From assembly GCA_963708645.1 (NCBI GenBank), contig CAVPTA010000014.1, positions 1 through 64,000 of the forward strand: a DNA stretch of 64,000 bases, in the 5' to 3' direction. A program made the translations under genes and the position numbers. Source of the DNA: RYN-133 sp963708645. Its GTDB lineage: Bacteria > Actinomycetota > Actinomycetes > Mycobacteriales > Jatrophihabitantaceae. The notes under the pieces are model-generated. The model had not been told where the DNA came from. It saw only the letters and a program-made list of their open reading frames with translations, and did no database searches. This document shows, in pieces, positions 15,253-23,782 of this stretch; within the stretch, counting starts at the first letter, position 1; each line of letters begins with the position of its first letter.

Positions 15253-17711
15253 CGGCGCACCAATCGGCGCAGCGAAGCGCCTGCCCGACGACCCGTCTCA
15301 GTACCCCGCAGAGCGACGACGCCCGGGCCGCCCACGAGCAGCGCGAGGATCAACGCAAGGACTGCGGGCAGCACCCAGACGGTGTTGAGGCTCTGGTCTG
15401 CGTGCTTGTAGCCGTATGCGGCCGGCGACGGAGACGGGGTGGGCGTCGATGACGGCGTCGGCGTCGCTGCGTGAGTCTTGGTCGGCTTCACCGTGGGCTT
15501 GCTGGTCGACTGCACCGGTTGGGGGACGGTGGTCACCGGCGCGGGCGGCACGACGACAGGAGCCGGCTGCGTGCTCGGCGGTGTCGCAGGCGTGCTGTGG
15601 TGCTTCGGCGGGTTGCACGACGCGGAGCTGACTGCCCGGGACGATGCAAGGGTCTTCGCACGCTGCGCGCCGGTCAACGGGACGGCACCCAACGACAGCT
15701 CGCCCGGATCGAGACCGAGTCGCTGCGAGCGGGTCACCAGATGCAGGAACGAGTTGATCGCCGTTGCCTTCGCCGCCGTGATACCGCAGGTCGGCACCAT
15801 CGCGTAGTCGACCGTCGTCAACGGATACGCGTACTTGCTCTTGGTCTGCAGGTCGTCCGACTGGGTGACGCCGTCGTGGTGCGTCTTCATGTCCAGCAGG
15901 GCGCTGCGCATCGTCGCGGCCGTCGCCGCAACCGGCGTCCCCGCATGGTTGATCAGCCGTGCGACGGGGAAACGGTCGGCCGCGGCGTCGACCGAGCCGA
16001 CGATCGCGAACAGCGCGCGGCGGCCCGGCGCCTGCGGGCCGAAGCGCTGGTAGACGCACGGCACGCCGGTGTTGCTACCGCAGGACGGAAGGGTCGGGTC
16101 GATACCGCTGGGCCGGTCGATGATCAGCGACGACGCGACGCTGTCGAGTCCGGTGATCGGGTTCCAGGTGACCTGCATCGTCGACTGCCCGGGAACACCG
16201 TTCGACTCGGGCGCGGTGTAGCCGGGGTCAAGCACCTGGAACGACGTCTGAGGCATGGGCGCGGACTTGTAGTAGGTGTTGACGTGCATGCCCCACGGAT
16301 CGCGCTTGCCGTTGAGGAAGGCACGCGCAGTCGGGTCGGAATGGATCCAGGTCTCCAGCTGCGTGACGAGATCGCTCTCGCCGGCGACGACGAGCGGCAG
16401 GAACTGTCCGCGGTTGAGCGCGCTGGCCGGCGGGAAGTCGGCACGCGGATACTGCGGGTTGAGCTTGTGGAACTCGGGGTCGTCGAAGATGTCGGCAGGG
16501 TTCCCCTTGACGGCCGGATCGCACGCAGGGCCCTGCTTCGTCTTGTCTGCGGCCAGCGCGCAGTCGAACGCGAGCGAGTACGACTGCGTGATCAACTTCG
16601 CGACCAGCCGCGCGTCGAGCGTGAGGTGGGTGATCAGCTTTCCGGTGTGTTCGTTGTCGATGTGGTACGCCACAACGATCGCGGAGTTCGCGATCGGCGC
16701 GTAGGCGAACTTGCGTTGTGGTCCGGCGAGGCCGGTCGTGGCGGGCTGGTTCACCACCGCCACGTCCGTCGAGGAGGTCAGCGCGCCCGAGCCGGAGAGG
16801 AACGACTGGCGGGCAAGGGATTCGTTGACACCGGAGTCGAAGTCGAAGTTGATGCCCGAGTTGCCCAGGCACCAGGCAGAACGCCACTGCTGGAACGTGC
16901 GCGCCAACACCGGCGCGCCCTCGGCGACGAAGGAGAAGTTGCGCGCCGGGCAGTTCTGCGGTGTCGGCGCGAACGACAGCGGCACGACGATGCGATCGCC
17001 CCAGCTGCACGCTTGGCCGAGGCTCGTGTCCAATGCGTAGTTGCCGAACACGAGGCCGACGTCGCCGCTGTGATCGGCGCAGTCGACCGTGCTGCTGCCA
17101 GGCTTCGAGCCGGGGTTCTGCACGCCGCCCCAGTTCGGGACCACGACGATCGAACACGCCTGTTGCGCGCTGCAGCCCAGGAAATCGTTCTCGACGCTTG
17201 TCTCGACGTGGAAGTAGGCCTCGCCGTCGCCGTTGCGTCCGGTCAGCGTGTAGGCCTGGTTGCCCACGCCGTGCGCGGCGTTCGCGTCGGCGGCGGTGAA
17301 GTTGTAGCAGTCGCGCCCGAAGTCGGGCCACTTCCACAACTTCGGATGACGCGGCTTCGTCCCGCGGCATTCGAGCACTGTGACGGCGTAGTAGGTGTTT
17401 CCGCCCGCGAAGTACGGCCCGGCGCCGTTGCTGCTCGGCGTGAAGTGCTTCCACGAGACGTGGACGACCTGGTCGGTCAAGTTCCTCGTCTGGTCGACCG
17501 TCACCGACGGCACGGCCTTGTACTGACGCTTGTGCTGCGGATCCCAGGCGTGGCGGCCGGAGACCGTCCCGCGCACGGTTGTCCCCTCCGCAGTGCGGTG
17601 TGGTGCGGACGATGCGGCTTGGGCGGTGATCGGCCCGAAGCCGGCGGCAGTGACGACGAGCGCGATGCACGTCGCCAGCCGGGCGAGGCCGGTGCGCCGC
17701 AGAGCTGTCAT
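15249..17711 (-). CDS. large membrane-anchored PstS-superfamily-like protein
   Basis: About 820 residues, with a signal peptide (cleaved near AQA-ASS) and a C-terminal helix TVWVLPAVLALILALLVGG plus a basic tail. The N-terminal part has an Ig-like strand pattern (VTVDQTRNLTDQVVHVSW) and many Cys residues. The middle (about 330-480) resembles periplasmic-binding-protein folds of the PstS type: TDVAVVNQPATTG, FAYAPIANSAIVVAYHID, LDARLVAKLITQSY and DIFDDPEFHKLNP. A Pro/Thr-rich stalk precedes the anchor. ATG 17711 is preferred because GGGGAAAG lies just upstream; the frame extends to 17750. As first gene of the pstC-pstA cluster it may deliver phosphate or organic phosphate, but the ligand is unknown. 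Confidence 0.7.
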   Translation of the reverse strand: MTALRRTGLARLATCIALVVTAAGFGPITAQAASSAPHRTAEGTTVRGTVSGRHAWDPQHKRQYKAVPSVTVDQTRNLTDQVVHVSWKHFTPSSNGAGPYFAGGNTYYAVTVLECRGTKPRHPKLWKWPDFGRDCYNFTAADANAAHGVGNQAYTLTGRNGDGEAYFHVETSVENDFLGCSAQQACSIVVVPNWGGVQNPGSKPGSSTVDCADHSGDVGLVFGNYALDTSLGQACSWGDRIVVPLSFAPTPQNCPARNFSFVAEGAPVLARTFQQWRSAWCLGNSGINFDFDSGVNESLARQSFLSGSGALTSSTDVAVVNQPATTGLAGPQRKFAYAPIANSAIVVAYHIDNEHTGKLITHLTLDARLVAKLITQSYSLAFDCALAADKTKQGPACDPAVKGNPADIFDDPEFHKLNPQYPRADFPPASALNRGQFLPLVVAGESDLVTQLETWIHSDPTARAFLNGKRDPWGMHVNTYYKSAPMPQTSFQVLDPGYTAPESNGVPGQSTMQVTWNPITGLDSVASSLIIDRPSGIDPTLPSCGSNTGVPCVYQRFGPQAPGRRALFAIVGSVDAAADRFPVARLINHAGTPVAATAATMRSALLDMKTHHDGVTQSDDLQTKSKYAYPLTTVDYAMVPTCGITAAKATAINSFLHLVTRSQRLGLDPGELSLGAVPLTGAQRAKTLASSRAVSSASCNPPKHHSTPATPPSTQPAPVVVPPAPVTTVPQPVQSTSKPTVKPTKTHAATPTPSSTPTPSPSPAAYGYKHADQSLNTVWVLPAVLALILALLVGGPGVVALRGTETGRRAGASLRRLVRR

Positions 17712-17808
17712 GAACTTTCCCCGAGATGATCGAAAGGTTTCCGCACGCAACAGTGCGGTCGGCGCGAGCCTGACAGGCTCGGCTAACGGGAGATGATGGG
17801 TTGGTTGC

Positions 17809-17838
17809 CGGAAAGTGAACCGCGCGATGAACTTTCCG
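17809..17838. promoter_or_regulatory. inverted repeat upstream of the pst operon
   Basis: Eight-base arms CGGAAAGT (17809-17816) and ACTTTCCG (17831-17838) flank 14 bases. On the minus strand the interior contains two GTTCA elements, 12 bases apart. It lies about 100 bases upstream of the 17711 start, after the terminator of the preceding gene. It could be an operator or a Pho-type control site. Confidence 0.4.
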
Positions 17839-17861
17839 TGCCGCTCGCAGCCGGCGCACAG

Positions 17862-17906
17862 AACGACCGGCCTGTCCGCCTGGCAAAGGCGGACAGACCG
17901 GCCGTT
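17862..17906 (-). terminator. hairpin terminator after the pstS-like gene
   Basis: A strong stem with a nine-pair core CTGTCCGCC/GGCGGACAG around the loop TGGCAAA, extended outward by ACCGGCC/GGCCGT pairing with two mismatches. It sits about 30 bases past the stop of the 17934-19036 gene, so it should separate that transcript from the downstream pst operon, wholly or partly. Confidence 0.75.
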
Positions 17907-17933
17907 TGTATCAGCAGTGCGCTGCGAACCGAG

Positions 17934-19036
17934 TTACTCGGTCGAACCGCACCGGTTGGTCGGCAGGAAGCCGTAGCTCTGGATCAGCGCCTTGGCAGCC
18001 GTGCTCTTGCAGATCCAGCCGGTGCCCGGCGAGCCGTTGCCGAACAGGGGACGCAGGTACGTCGGGAACGACCTGGCCGCCGTTCTTGCCCGCGTTGCGG
18101 ACGACGTTGTAGACCTCGCGCAGGTACGGGAAGGTCGACGTTGATCGTCTTCTTGCCGGTCGAACCGGTCGTCGGGGCGACGTGGTTGACGCTGCGGAGC
18201 AGCTGCTTGCCCTGCGTCCCTGTGCCGTGACCACCCTGCGACTGGGCGAGGTACACCGCCACCGAGTACGGGAACACGATGTTCGGAGCGTCCGCACTGG
18301 AGAAGATCGCGTTGGTGCCCTCGTTCTCCTCGACCGAGTCGTCCTGACCCTGCACGCAGGATCCGAGCGTGGTCACACCGATCTCCTGCAGGAAGAACTT
18401 GCGCGTACCCGAGCTCGACTGCGGGATGACCGGGACGATGGCGGCGGTGCTGGTGCCACCGACCTCTTTCCAGGTCACGGGTCCCGACAGCTTCGAGTTG
18501 AGCAGGCTCGCGTCGCAGCTGTAGATCGCGGTCAGCTGCTGCGTGCTCAGATTCGTGACGGCGTTCGTGTGGCCGGTGTTGTTGTCCGCGCTCCAGGTCA
18601 CCGCGTCGATCGCGAACGGGATGAACAGGATGCTCGACGGGTCGGTGCCGGCCGTGCGGCCGCGCGACGAGCGCGCGAAGTCGACGCAGTGGTCGGCCGT
18701 GTCTCCGGACGGACGCGTGGCGGCCTCGAGCTCGGTAATGCCGGCGCTCGATCCGTTCGGGCGGGTGACCTTGGCGCAACCGACCTTCTCGGTGATGGTC
18801 GGGCTGCCCACGGCGTCGAAGCTGTACATCTTGCGCGTGGGCTTGGTCTTGTTGTACGCGACCGAGAACGCGTCCACGACAAGCTGAGTGGTGTCCGAAC
18901 CGGTCCCGACGATGGCCGTGTGTGAGGGCCGCAGGCCCGAGGGTGGGTTGGCGAGGGCCGTGGTCGCGGTAGCGACGCAGCCGACGCTTGCTGCCACGAC
19001 GCCAGTCGCGGCGAGCAGCTTCTGGATCTTGCTCAC
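17934..19036 (-). CDS. PstS-family substrate-binding protein (two frameshifts)
   Basis: Secreted binding protein upstream of the pst operon. The GTG at 19036 is chosen because GAAGGAG lies seven bases before it and the signal peptide (LLAATGVVAASVGCVATATTALA) begins there. The mature part starts HTAIVGTGSDTTQLVVDAFS and includes IPFAIDAVTWSADNNTG and PVIPQSSSGTRKFF, typical of PstS-type proteins that recognise phosphate with backbone and Ser contacts. Reading continues in new frames after one-base insertions near 18137 (KKTINVD to FPYLREVYNVVRNAG) and 18065 (GGQVVP to TYLRPLFGNGSPGTGW). The span is two bases over a multiple of three, as expected for two insertions. Confidence 0.75.
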
Positions 19037-19367
19037 GCAGGTGCTCCTTCGGTGCACTGAGGTGGTCCGCCACTACGCCGGGCGGCTCACGGCGATCTCC
19101 ATGACCCCCGCGGCCGGAACGATTGCCGACTGCTTCAGCTGGATCAAGACAGACTGCGAACCCGCCTTGAACTCGCCGTTAGTCGTTAACCTGCGCGCCT
19201 CTTCACGTCCCATTGCCAGTGGACCGGATGGCTACAAATGCGGACAGTTGACCCGAAAATCGGGACAAGAGATTCTCTGACCCATCCAGCGGACGGCGGC
19301 GATCAGGGAAGGCGGCCGACGGTGCTGGCGACCATCCGCGGCGCGACCCACACCAGCGCTGAACTCA
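19037..19367 (-). promoter_or_regulatory. pstS upstream region with candidate PHO box
   Basis: Gene-free stretch between the pstS-like start and rsbP. On the minus strand two consecutive 11-base units, GAGTTCAAGGC and GGGTTCGCAGT (19156-19177), match the layout of actinobacterial PhoP boxes (GTTCA-type direct repeats at 11-base spacing). A further GGTTAAC lies upstream near 19185-19192. A small hairpin CCCGA-AAA-TCGGG occupies 19252-19264. PhoP control of a phosphate operon would be expected, but one site is weak evidence. Confidence 0.45.
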
Positions 19368-21122
19368 TCAGTTGCCGAGTCGTACACGAGAAACAATGAG
19401 GGCAATGTCATCGTGGATGTTGCCGATGTGCGTAGCAAGGATGAAATCGCAAAGGTCGTCGAGGTTGGTTGGTGTGGCCTCGCGCAGCGCCCTCGTGAAA
19501 GTCGCGATGCTGCGGTCGATACTTTCGTCCGTGCGCTCGACGAGTCCGTCGGTGTACAGAACAAGCGTCGCGCCGAGGGGCAACGTCGCATCATGGTCGC
19601 GACGCGGTTTCTTCAGGGAGGGGTGCAGACCGAGTAACTGTCCGCTACCACCATCCAGCGCCCGAGCGCCGCCGTCGGTGATGACTACTGCTGGTGGATG
19701 GCCGGCGCTCGACCACTGCATCGACGTTGTGCCGGTGTCGTCGACTGTCAGACGGGCGACCAAAGCGGTGGCAAGGGTATCGACACCGAGACTGCGGGCC
19801 GTGGTGTCGGCTTGCGTGAGGATGTCGGCGGGTGTGCTCGCTGTCGTGTATGCGAGGGTGCGGACGATACCGCGCAGATGTCCCATCGCCGCTGCGGCCT
19901 GGATGTCATGGCCCACGACGTCGCCGATGACCAGGACGAGGGCACCGTCGGGCTGTAAGAACGCGTCGTACCAGTCGCCGCCCACCTCGTTCTCGTTGGT
20001 CGCAGGCTGGTAGCGGGTCGCTATCTCGAACGCACCGCCGGTCGGAGGCGTCGTCAGGAGAGCATTCTGCAAAGCGATCGAGTTGCTGTGCTCGCGGGCC
20101 TGACGACGAAGGCTGTCGACAACGATCCCGGTGCGCGCGGCGACGTCGGTGACGTCGACGAGATCATCGTCGGAGAACGGCACTCGCTGGTCTCCGCGGC
20201 CGAGCACGATCGTCCCGATGTGGGCTCGGCGGGCAGCCACAGGAATGCCGATGACGCTGGCGAATCCGACTGTTGAATACAACGAGCCCAACTCGTGATC
20301 GTCGGCCGCATTGTGGTGTTGGTTGTGGGCAACGCGTGATGGGGTGTCGACGTCGACGAGTGCGCGCAGCGAGGACGCGGGCTCGGCGGCGCCCAGTGCC
20401 AGCTCTGCGAGCGACGCGAGCTCGGCCTGCCTGTCCGGGTTGCTGTGCGCGACAAACCACCGCCCGCGGACATGTTGATCGGCGTCACGCAAGTGGATCA
20501 GGCACCAGTCGGCGAATCGCGTCACAAGCATGCGCGACAAGCGCTCCAACGCCAGCTCGACATCGGGGCTGCTGGTCAACGCCGTGTTGGCCTGGGACAG
20601 CAGTTCGAGTCGAAGCCGAACCAGCGCATCGGCCGCCATGGCGCGCTCGCTTGCGGCATGGGCTCTCTCGGCTTCGGCACGCGCCTGATCGGCTTCTTCC
20701 CGCGCCAGATCTGCCTTGCGTTGCGCTTGTTCCGCGTCGTCGCGAGCTTGTCTGAGGTGGTCTTCAAAAGCTCGGCGGTCGGGAACGCCGACCAGCGCGA
20801 TCGACGTCCCAATGGTCTCGCCGGAGCTACCCAATCGGCGGACCACGTTCATCAAGGCGGGCACCCGAGTACCGCTCGTAGTCCTCAGCTCGACCATCAC
20901 TTCCTCGAGGATTCCGTCGAGCTGTAGGACGGGGGCCAGCTGGGTCTGGTAGAAAATGCGGCTGCCCACCGACAACAACGCGTCCCAGAACGTGCTTCCG
21001 ACCACGTCGTCGTACAGATGCCCGGTCTGCGCGAGATAGCGGTCATTCACGGCAACGACGTGGTCGCGGCTGTCGAGCTCGACGAGCATGCAGGGAGCAC
21101 GCTTCCACGTCTCGCTGTCCAT
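19368..21122 (-). CDS. rsbP: RsbP-like PAS-GAF-PP2C phosphatase
   Basis: About 584 residues. The N-terminus MDSETWKRAPCMLVELDSRD and the PAS segment RIFYQTQLAPVLQLDGILEE closely follow Bacillus RsbP, the energy-stress phosphatase that dephosphorylates the anti-anti-sigma factor RsbV. A long charged coiled coil (about 115-175) precedes a GAF domain (about 180-335, absent from Bacillus RsbP), then a PP2C domain with NEVGGDWYDAF, GDVVGHD and NIHDDIALI metal ligands. The start at 21122, ten bases after the rsbQ stop, is chosen from this alignment; ATG 21152 and an upstream extension are also open. Pairing with rsbQ supports the role. Confidence 0.85.
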   Translation of the reverse strand: MDSETWKRAPCMLVELDSRDHVVAVNDRYLAQTGHLYDDVVGSTFWDALLSVGSRIFYQTQLAPVLQLDGILEEVMVELRTTSGTRVPALMNVVRRLGSSGETIGTSIALVGVPDRRAFEDHLRQARDDAEQAQRKADLAREEADQARAEAERAHAASERAMAADALVRLRLELLSQANTALTSSPDVELALERLSRMLVTRFADWCLIHLRDADQHVRGRWFVAHSNPDRQAELASLAELALGAAEPASSLRALVDVDTPSRVAHNQHHNAADDHELGSLYSTVGFASVIGIPVAARRAHIGTIVLGRGDQRVPFSDDDLVDVTDVAARTGIVVDSLRRQAREHSNSIALQNALLTTPPTGGAFEIATRYQPATNENEVGGDWYDAFLQPDGALVLVIGDVVGHDIQAAAAMGHLRGIVRTLAYTTASTPADILTQADTTARSLGVDTLATALVARLTVDDTGTTSMQWSSAGHPPAVVITDGGARALDGGSGQLLGLHPSLKKPRRDHDATLPLGATLVLYTDGLVERTDESIDRSIATFTRALREATPTNLDDLCDFILATHIGNIHDDIALIVSRVRLGN

Positions 21123-21132
21123 CGGCAGCGGA

Positions 21133-21957
21133 TCAGGTCGTGAGGCAGCCATGCGCATGCAAGTAGTTGCGAATGGAGCCGGCAGTCTCATCGGGGGCGC
21201 TCAAGTTCGGACAGTGGCCGGTCGCGCTCAGCTGCACGAACTCGCTGTCGCGGAAGGCGCTCGTGAACGTAACGGCCGACAGCCTCGCCGGCGATCGCGT
21301 CCTGCGCGCATTGCAGAACGAGACTCGGCGTGCTCACGCGGTCGAGATCGCCACGGTTGTCAGACAGAAATGTCGCTCGCGCGAAGGTCGAGGCCACCCG
21401 CGGGTCGGTGCGGCAGAAGCTGGCCGCCAGCTCGTCGGCGAGTTCGGGACGATCCGGGTTGCCCATGATCGACCGGTGCCATGCCGGTCGACCAACCCAG
21501 GTGGTTGCTCCTCCAACGTTTCGAGCAGTTCGTCGATGTCGGCAGGGCTGAACCCACCGACGTAGCCGGCATCACGATCGTCGACATAGCGCGCCGACGG
21601 TCCGACCAGGATCAGGTGAGCGAATCGATCAGGTCGCGCTCCGGCCGCCAGAACACCGATCATCGAAGCCACCGAGTGGCCGACGAAGATCACGTCGCGG
21701 AGGTCCATCGCCTCGACGATCTCGATGACGTCGTCTGCGTAGGCCTGCAGCGTGTTGTAGTGCGCGGCCGACCACGCCGAGAAATCCGACCCGCCGAACC
21801 CGACATGGTCGAAAGTGATCACCCGGAAGTCAGGCTCGAACATCGGGACGACGTAGCGCCACATCGCCTGATCACAGCCGTATCCATGCGCGAACATGAT
21901 CGGCCGGCCCGCTGCATTGCCGCTTTCCCGCACGTTGTTCCGCGTCGCGACCTGCAT
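21133..21957 (-). CDS. rsbQ: RsbQ-like alpha/beta hydrolase (three frameshifts)
   Basis: Homologue of RsbQ, the hydrolase that activates RsbP in energy-stress signalling. The frame from 21957 gives IMFAHGYGCDQAMW, VGFGGSDFSAW, FVGHSVASMIGVLAA (nucleophile Ser) and YVGGFSPADIDELL. It continues as HLGWSTGMAPV, then GNPDRPELADELAASFC with SDNRGDLDRVSTPSLVLQCAQD (acid), and finally DSEFVQLSATGHCPNLSAPDE (catalytic His) to the stop at 21133. The three frame changes lie near 21490, 21470 and 21250. Every segment aligns with RsbQ in order and the whole span is a multiple of three, so the indels cancel. Either sequencing errors or very recent decay would explain this; I favour errors. Confidence 0.75.
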
Positions 21958-22092
21958 CAGGGCATCGTATCCACGGGTATTGGCGACGGTGTCCCCCGCG
22001 AAACGCGGGCCGGCGGGTCAGATTCGGACGAAACGGGTATTTCCGGCCGACATCGGGTACCACGCAAGCGACAGTCGTCACCTACAACGACC

Positions 22093-22494
22093 ATGGATCC
22101 TCAGATGCCAACGACCAACTGCCACACCTTGGCCTGCGATCCGACCGCGCCAGACCGCGCTCGCGCCTGGGCGCGGGGCCAACTCGGTGCCGCGCCGACC
22201 GAGCCTGCCATCTCGGCCTCGCTCGTCGAGGACGCCCTGCTGTGCGTCAGTGAACTGGTGACCAATGCACTCCAGGCCTCGTGCGAATACGTCTGCATCA
22301 ACGTCGGTATCGATCTTGGTCGCGTTCGCATCGTCGTGACCGACGACGCGCGTGGGTGGCCCACGATGAAGCGCCCGGGCCCCAACGACCCGAACGGTCG
22401 CGGCCTCATGATCATCGACGCGATCGCTGAGAGCTGGGGCGTCGAGCGGATCGGGCCGAACAAGGCGGTCTGGGCCGAACTCGAGGCCAGTTAG
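22093..22494 (+). CDS. RsbW-like ATP-binding (HATPase_c) protein
   Basis: A 133-residue stand-alone GHKL ATPase domain of the anti-sigma-factor/serine-kinase type. The N box is CVSELVTNALQAS, the G1 region VTDDARGWPTM and the G2 region NDPNGRGLMIIDAIAESWG. ATG 22093 leads to MDPQMPTTNCHTLACDP. The frame is open far upstream, but that part overlaps rsbQ in antisense and is a shadow. It is divergent from rsbQ-rsbP and could be a kinase in the same partner-switching pathway. No RsbV-like (STAS) gene is visible nearby. Two GGGTAT hexamers lie in the intergenic space but lack a matching -35, so no sigma-B promoter is claimed. Confidence 0.8.
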   Translation: MDPQMPTTNCHTLACDPTAPDRARAWARGQLGAAPTEPAISASLVEDALLCVSELVTNALQASCEYVCINVGIDLGRVRIVVTDDARGWPTMKRPGPNDPNGRGLMIIDAIAESWGVERIGPNKAVWAELEAS

Positions 22495-22550
22495 GCGGTC
22501 GGTGGCCCGCCCCGAGGCCGCTCGAGACAACGGCAGCGTGAGTGAGTGCG

Positions 22551-22623
22551 TAGCCCCGACCGGATTCGAACCGGCGCTACCGCCTTGAGAGGGCGGCGTC
22601 CTAGGCCACTAGACGACGGGGCC
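22551..22623 (-). tRNA. tRNA-Glu (CUC)
   Basis: A 73-base cloverleaf on the minus strand. The acceptor GGCCCCG pairs with CGGGGCU (one G-U). The anticodon arm is CCGCC-CTCTCAA-GGCGG with anticodon CTC. The T arm contains GGTTCGAATCC. The CCA end is not encoded. It lies 42 bases from tRNA-Gln on the same strand. Confidence 0.95.
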
Positions 22624-22665
22624 CCAGAAACTTCCACTGCGGTGGGGTGCAGACCTGCGACTGCG

Positions 22666-22737
22666 CTGGGGTACCAGGACTCGAACCTAGACTAACTGAA
22701 CCAGAATCAGTTGGGCTGCCAATTACCCCATACCCCA
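22666..22737 (-). tRNA. tRNA-Gln (CUG)
   Basis: A 72-base cloverleaf on the minus strand. The acceptor UGGGGUA pairs with UACCCCA. The anticodon arm ACTGA-TTCTGGT-TCAGT gives anticodon CTG. The T arm has GGTTCGAGTCC. CCA is not encoded. The open frame of the neighbouring SDR runs into this tRNA, which shows that frame is shifted at its end. Confidence 0.95.
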
Positions 22738-22819
22738 CTGGCCGTCGGGCCGATCTGTACAGCCGCTCGGGCCGTCGTCAGACTCTACCGGACACGCGCG
22801 GAGCGCGCTCCAAACCCGG

Positions 22820-23694
22820 CTACTGCTGCGCGCGGCGCGCTCGCTCAGCACCCGGCGCGGACGCTGCGATGCGCTGCTCGTAGGCCGCCCGCCGGCGCTG
22901 GACTGCGAGTCGAGCAGCAGGTGGTCCGACCCGGACGCGGTCATGATCTTGTCGCCGATCTTGCGCGGGATCAGCCCGGTCACCTTGGTGATCCGGCCCA
23001 TCGAGCGCGGTGCGTACACGGCCAGCCGGGGCTTCTTCAGCGCCTCGACGATCTCGTCGGCGACGACCTCGGGCTCGATCGGGTTGGCCGCGCGGGTGTC
23101 CTTCACGCCGGCGGCCAGCTCGGTCTTGACCAGCGACGGCAGCACGTAGCACAGGTCGATGCCGGTGCCGCGCAGCTCCCAGTACAGCGACTCGCACAGC
23201 CCGACGACCGCGTGCTTGCTCGAGCAGTACGTCGCGGCGCCGGGCGTCGGGACGACACCGGCCATCGACGCCAGGTTGACGATGTGCCCGCGACCGCGCG
23301 GCTTCATCCGCCTGATCGCCTCGCGCGTGCCGTGCATGACGGCGAAGACGTTGACCGAGAACTGCCGGTAGGCCGACTCGAACGAGTCGTCCTCGAAGTT
23401 GCCGATCGGCATGATGCCGGCGTTGTTGATCAGGACGTCGAGCGGGCCGACCTCGCGCTCGACCTCGTCGAGGACGGCGGTGAAACCGGCATGGTCGGTG
23501 ACGTCGAGGCGGATGGCGAAGACGTTGCCGCCGAGCTCCTTCGCGGTGCGCTTGGCCAGGTCCTCGTCCAGGTCACCGATCGCGACCCGGGCGCCCTCCG
23601 CGACGAGCGCGGCCGCGGTCGCGCGGCCGATCCCGCGCGCCGCTCCGGTGATGAAAACGACCTTGCCGGACAGGGATCTGGGCTGCTTGGCCAT
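22820..23694 (-). CDS. SDR-family oxidoreductase (C-terminal frameshift)
   Basis: Classical short-chain dehydrogenase with cofactor motif TGAARGIGRA, NNAG in LINNAGIMPIGNF, catalytic Ser in VNLASMAG and the YCSSKHA Tyr-Lys pair. IGDLDEDLAKR after strand two suggests NAD preference. The body is intact to SDHLLLDSQSSA. One missing base near 22900 then sends the raw frame through the tRNA-Gln gene. Restoring it gives RRAAYEQRIAASAPGAERARRAQQ and a stop at 22820. A paralogue follows upstream on the same strand. A KstR-like box lies 27-56 bases before the ATG, which suggests a lipid or sterol substrate; this is inference. Confidence 0.82.
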
Positions 23695-23720
23695 GCTCGT
23701 GCACTCCTCGGCGCAGAACG

Positions 23721-23750
23721 TCAGAATGAGAACACGTTACAGTTTTGCGG
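23721..23750 (-). promoter_or_regulatory. KstR-like operator, copy 1
   Basis: Minus-strand reading CCGCAAAACTGTAACGTGTT (followed by CTCATTCTGA) contains an AACGTGTT core preceded by T at -3. This matches most of the TnnAACnnGTTnnA pattern of TetR-family KstR operators. It lies just upstream of the SDR start at 23694. A near-identical copy stands at 26241-26272. Confidence 0.6.
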
Positions 23751-23782
23751 ATGCAGCGCCGCGACCCGGAGATCGAGCAGGA

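Noticed and set aside
21958..22092. Sigma-B-type promoters (two GGGTAT hexamers)
   Set aside because: No GTTT-like -35 at the needed distance for either hexamer.
22723..22819. C-terminal extension of the SDR running through tRNA-Gln
   Set aside because: The tRNA is certain, and the SDR tail becomes family-like again in the next frame with a stop at 22820; the extension is a frameshift artefact.
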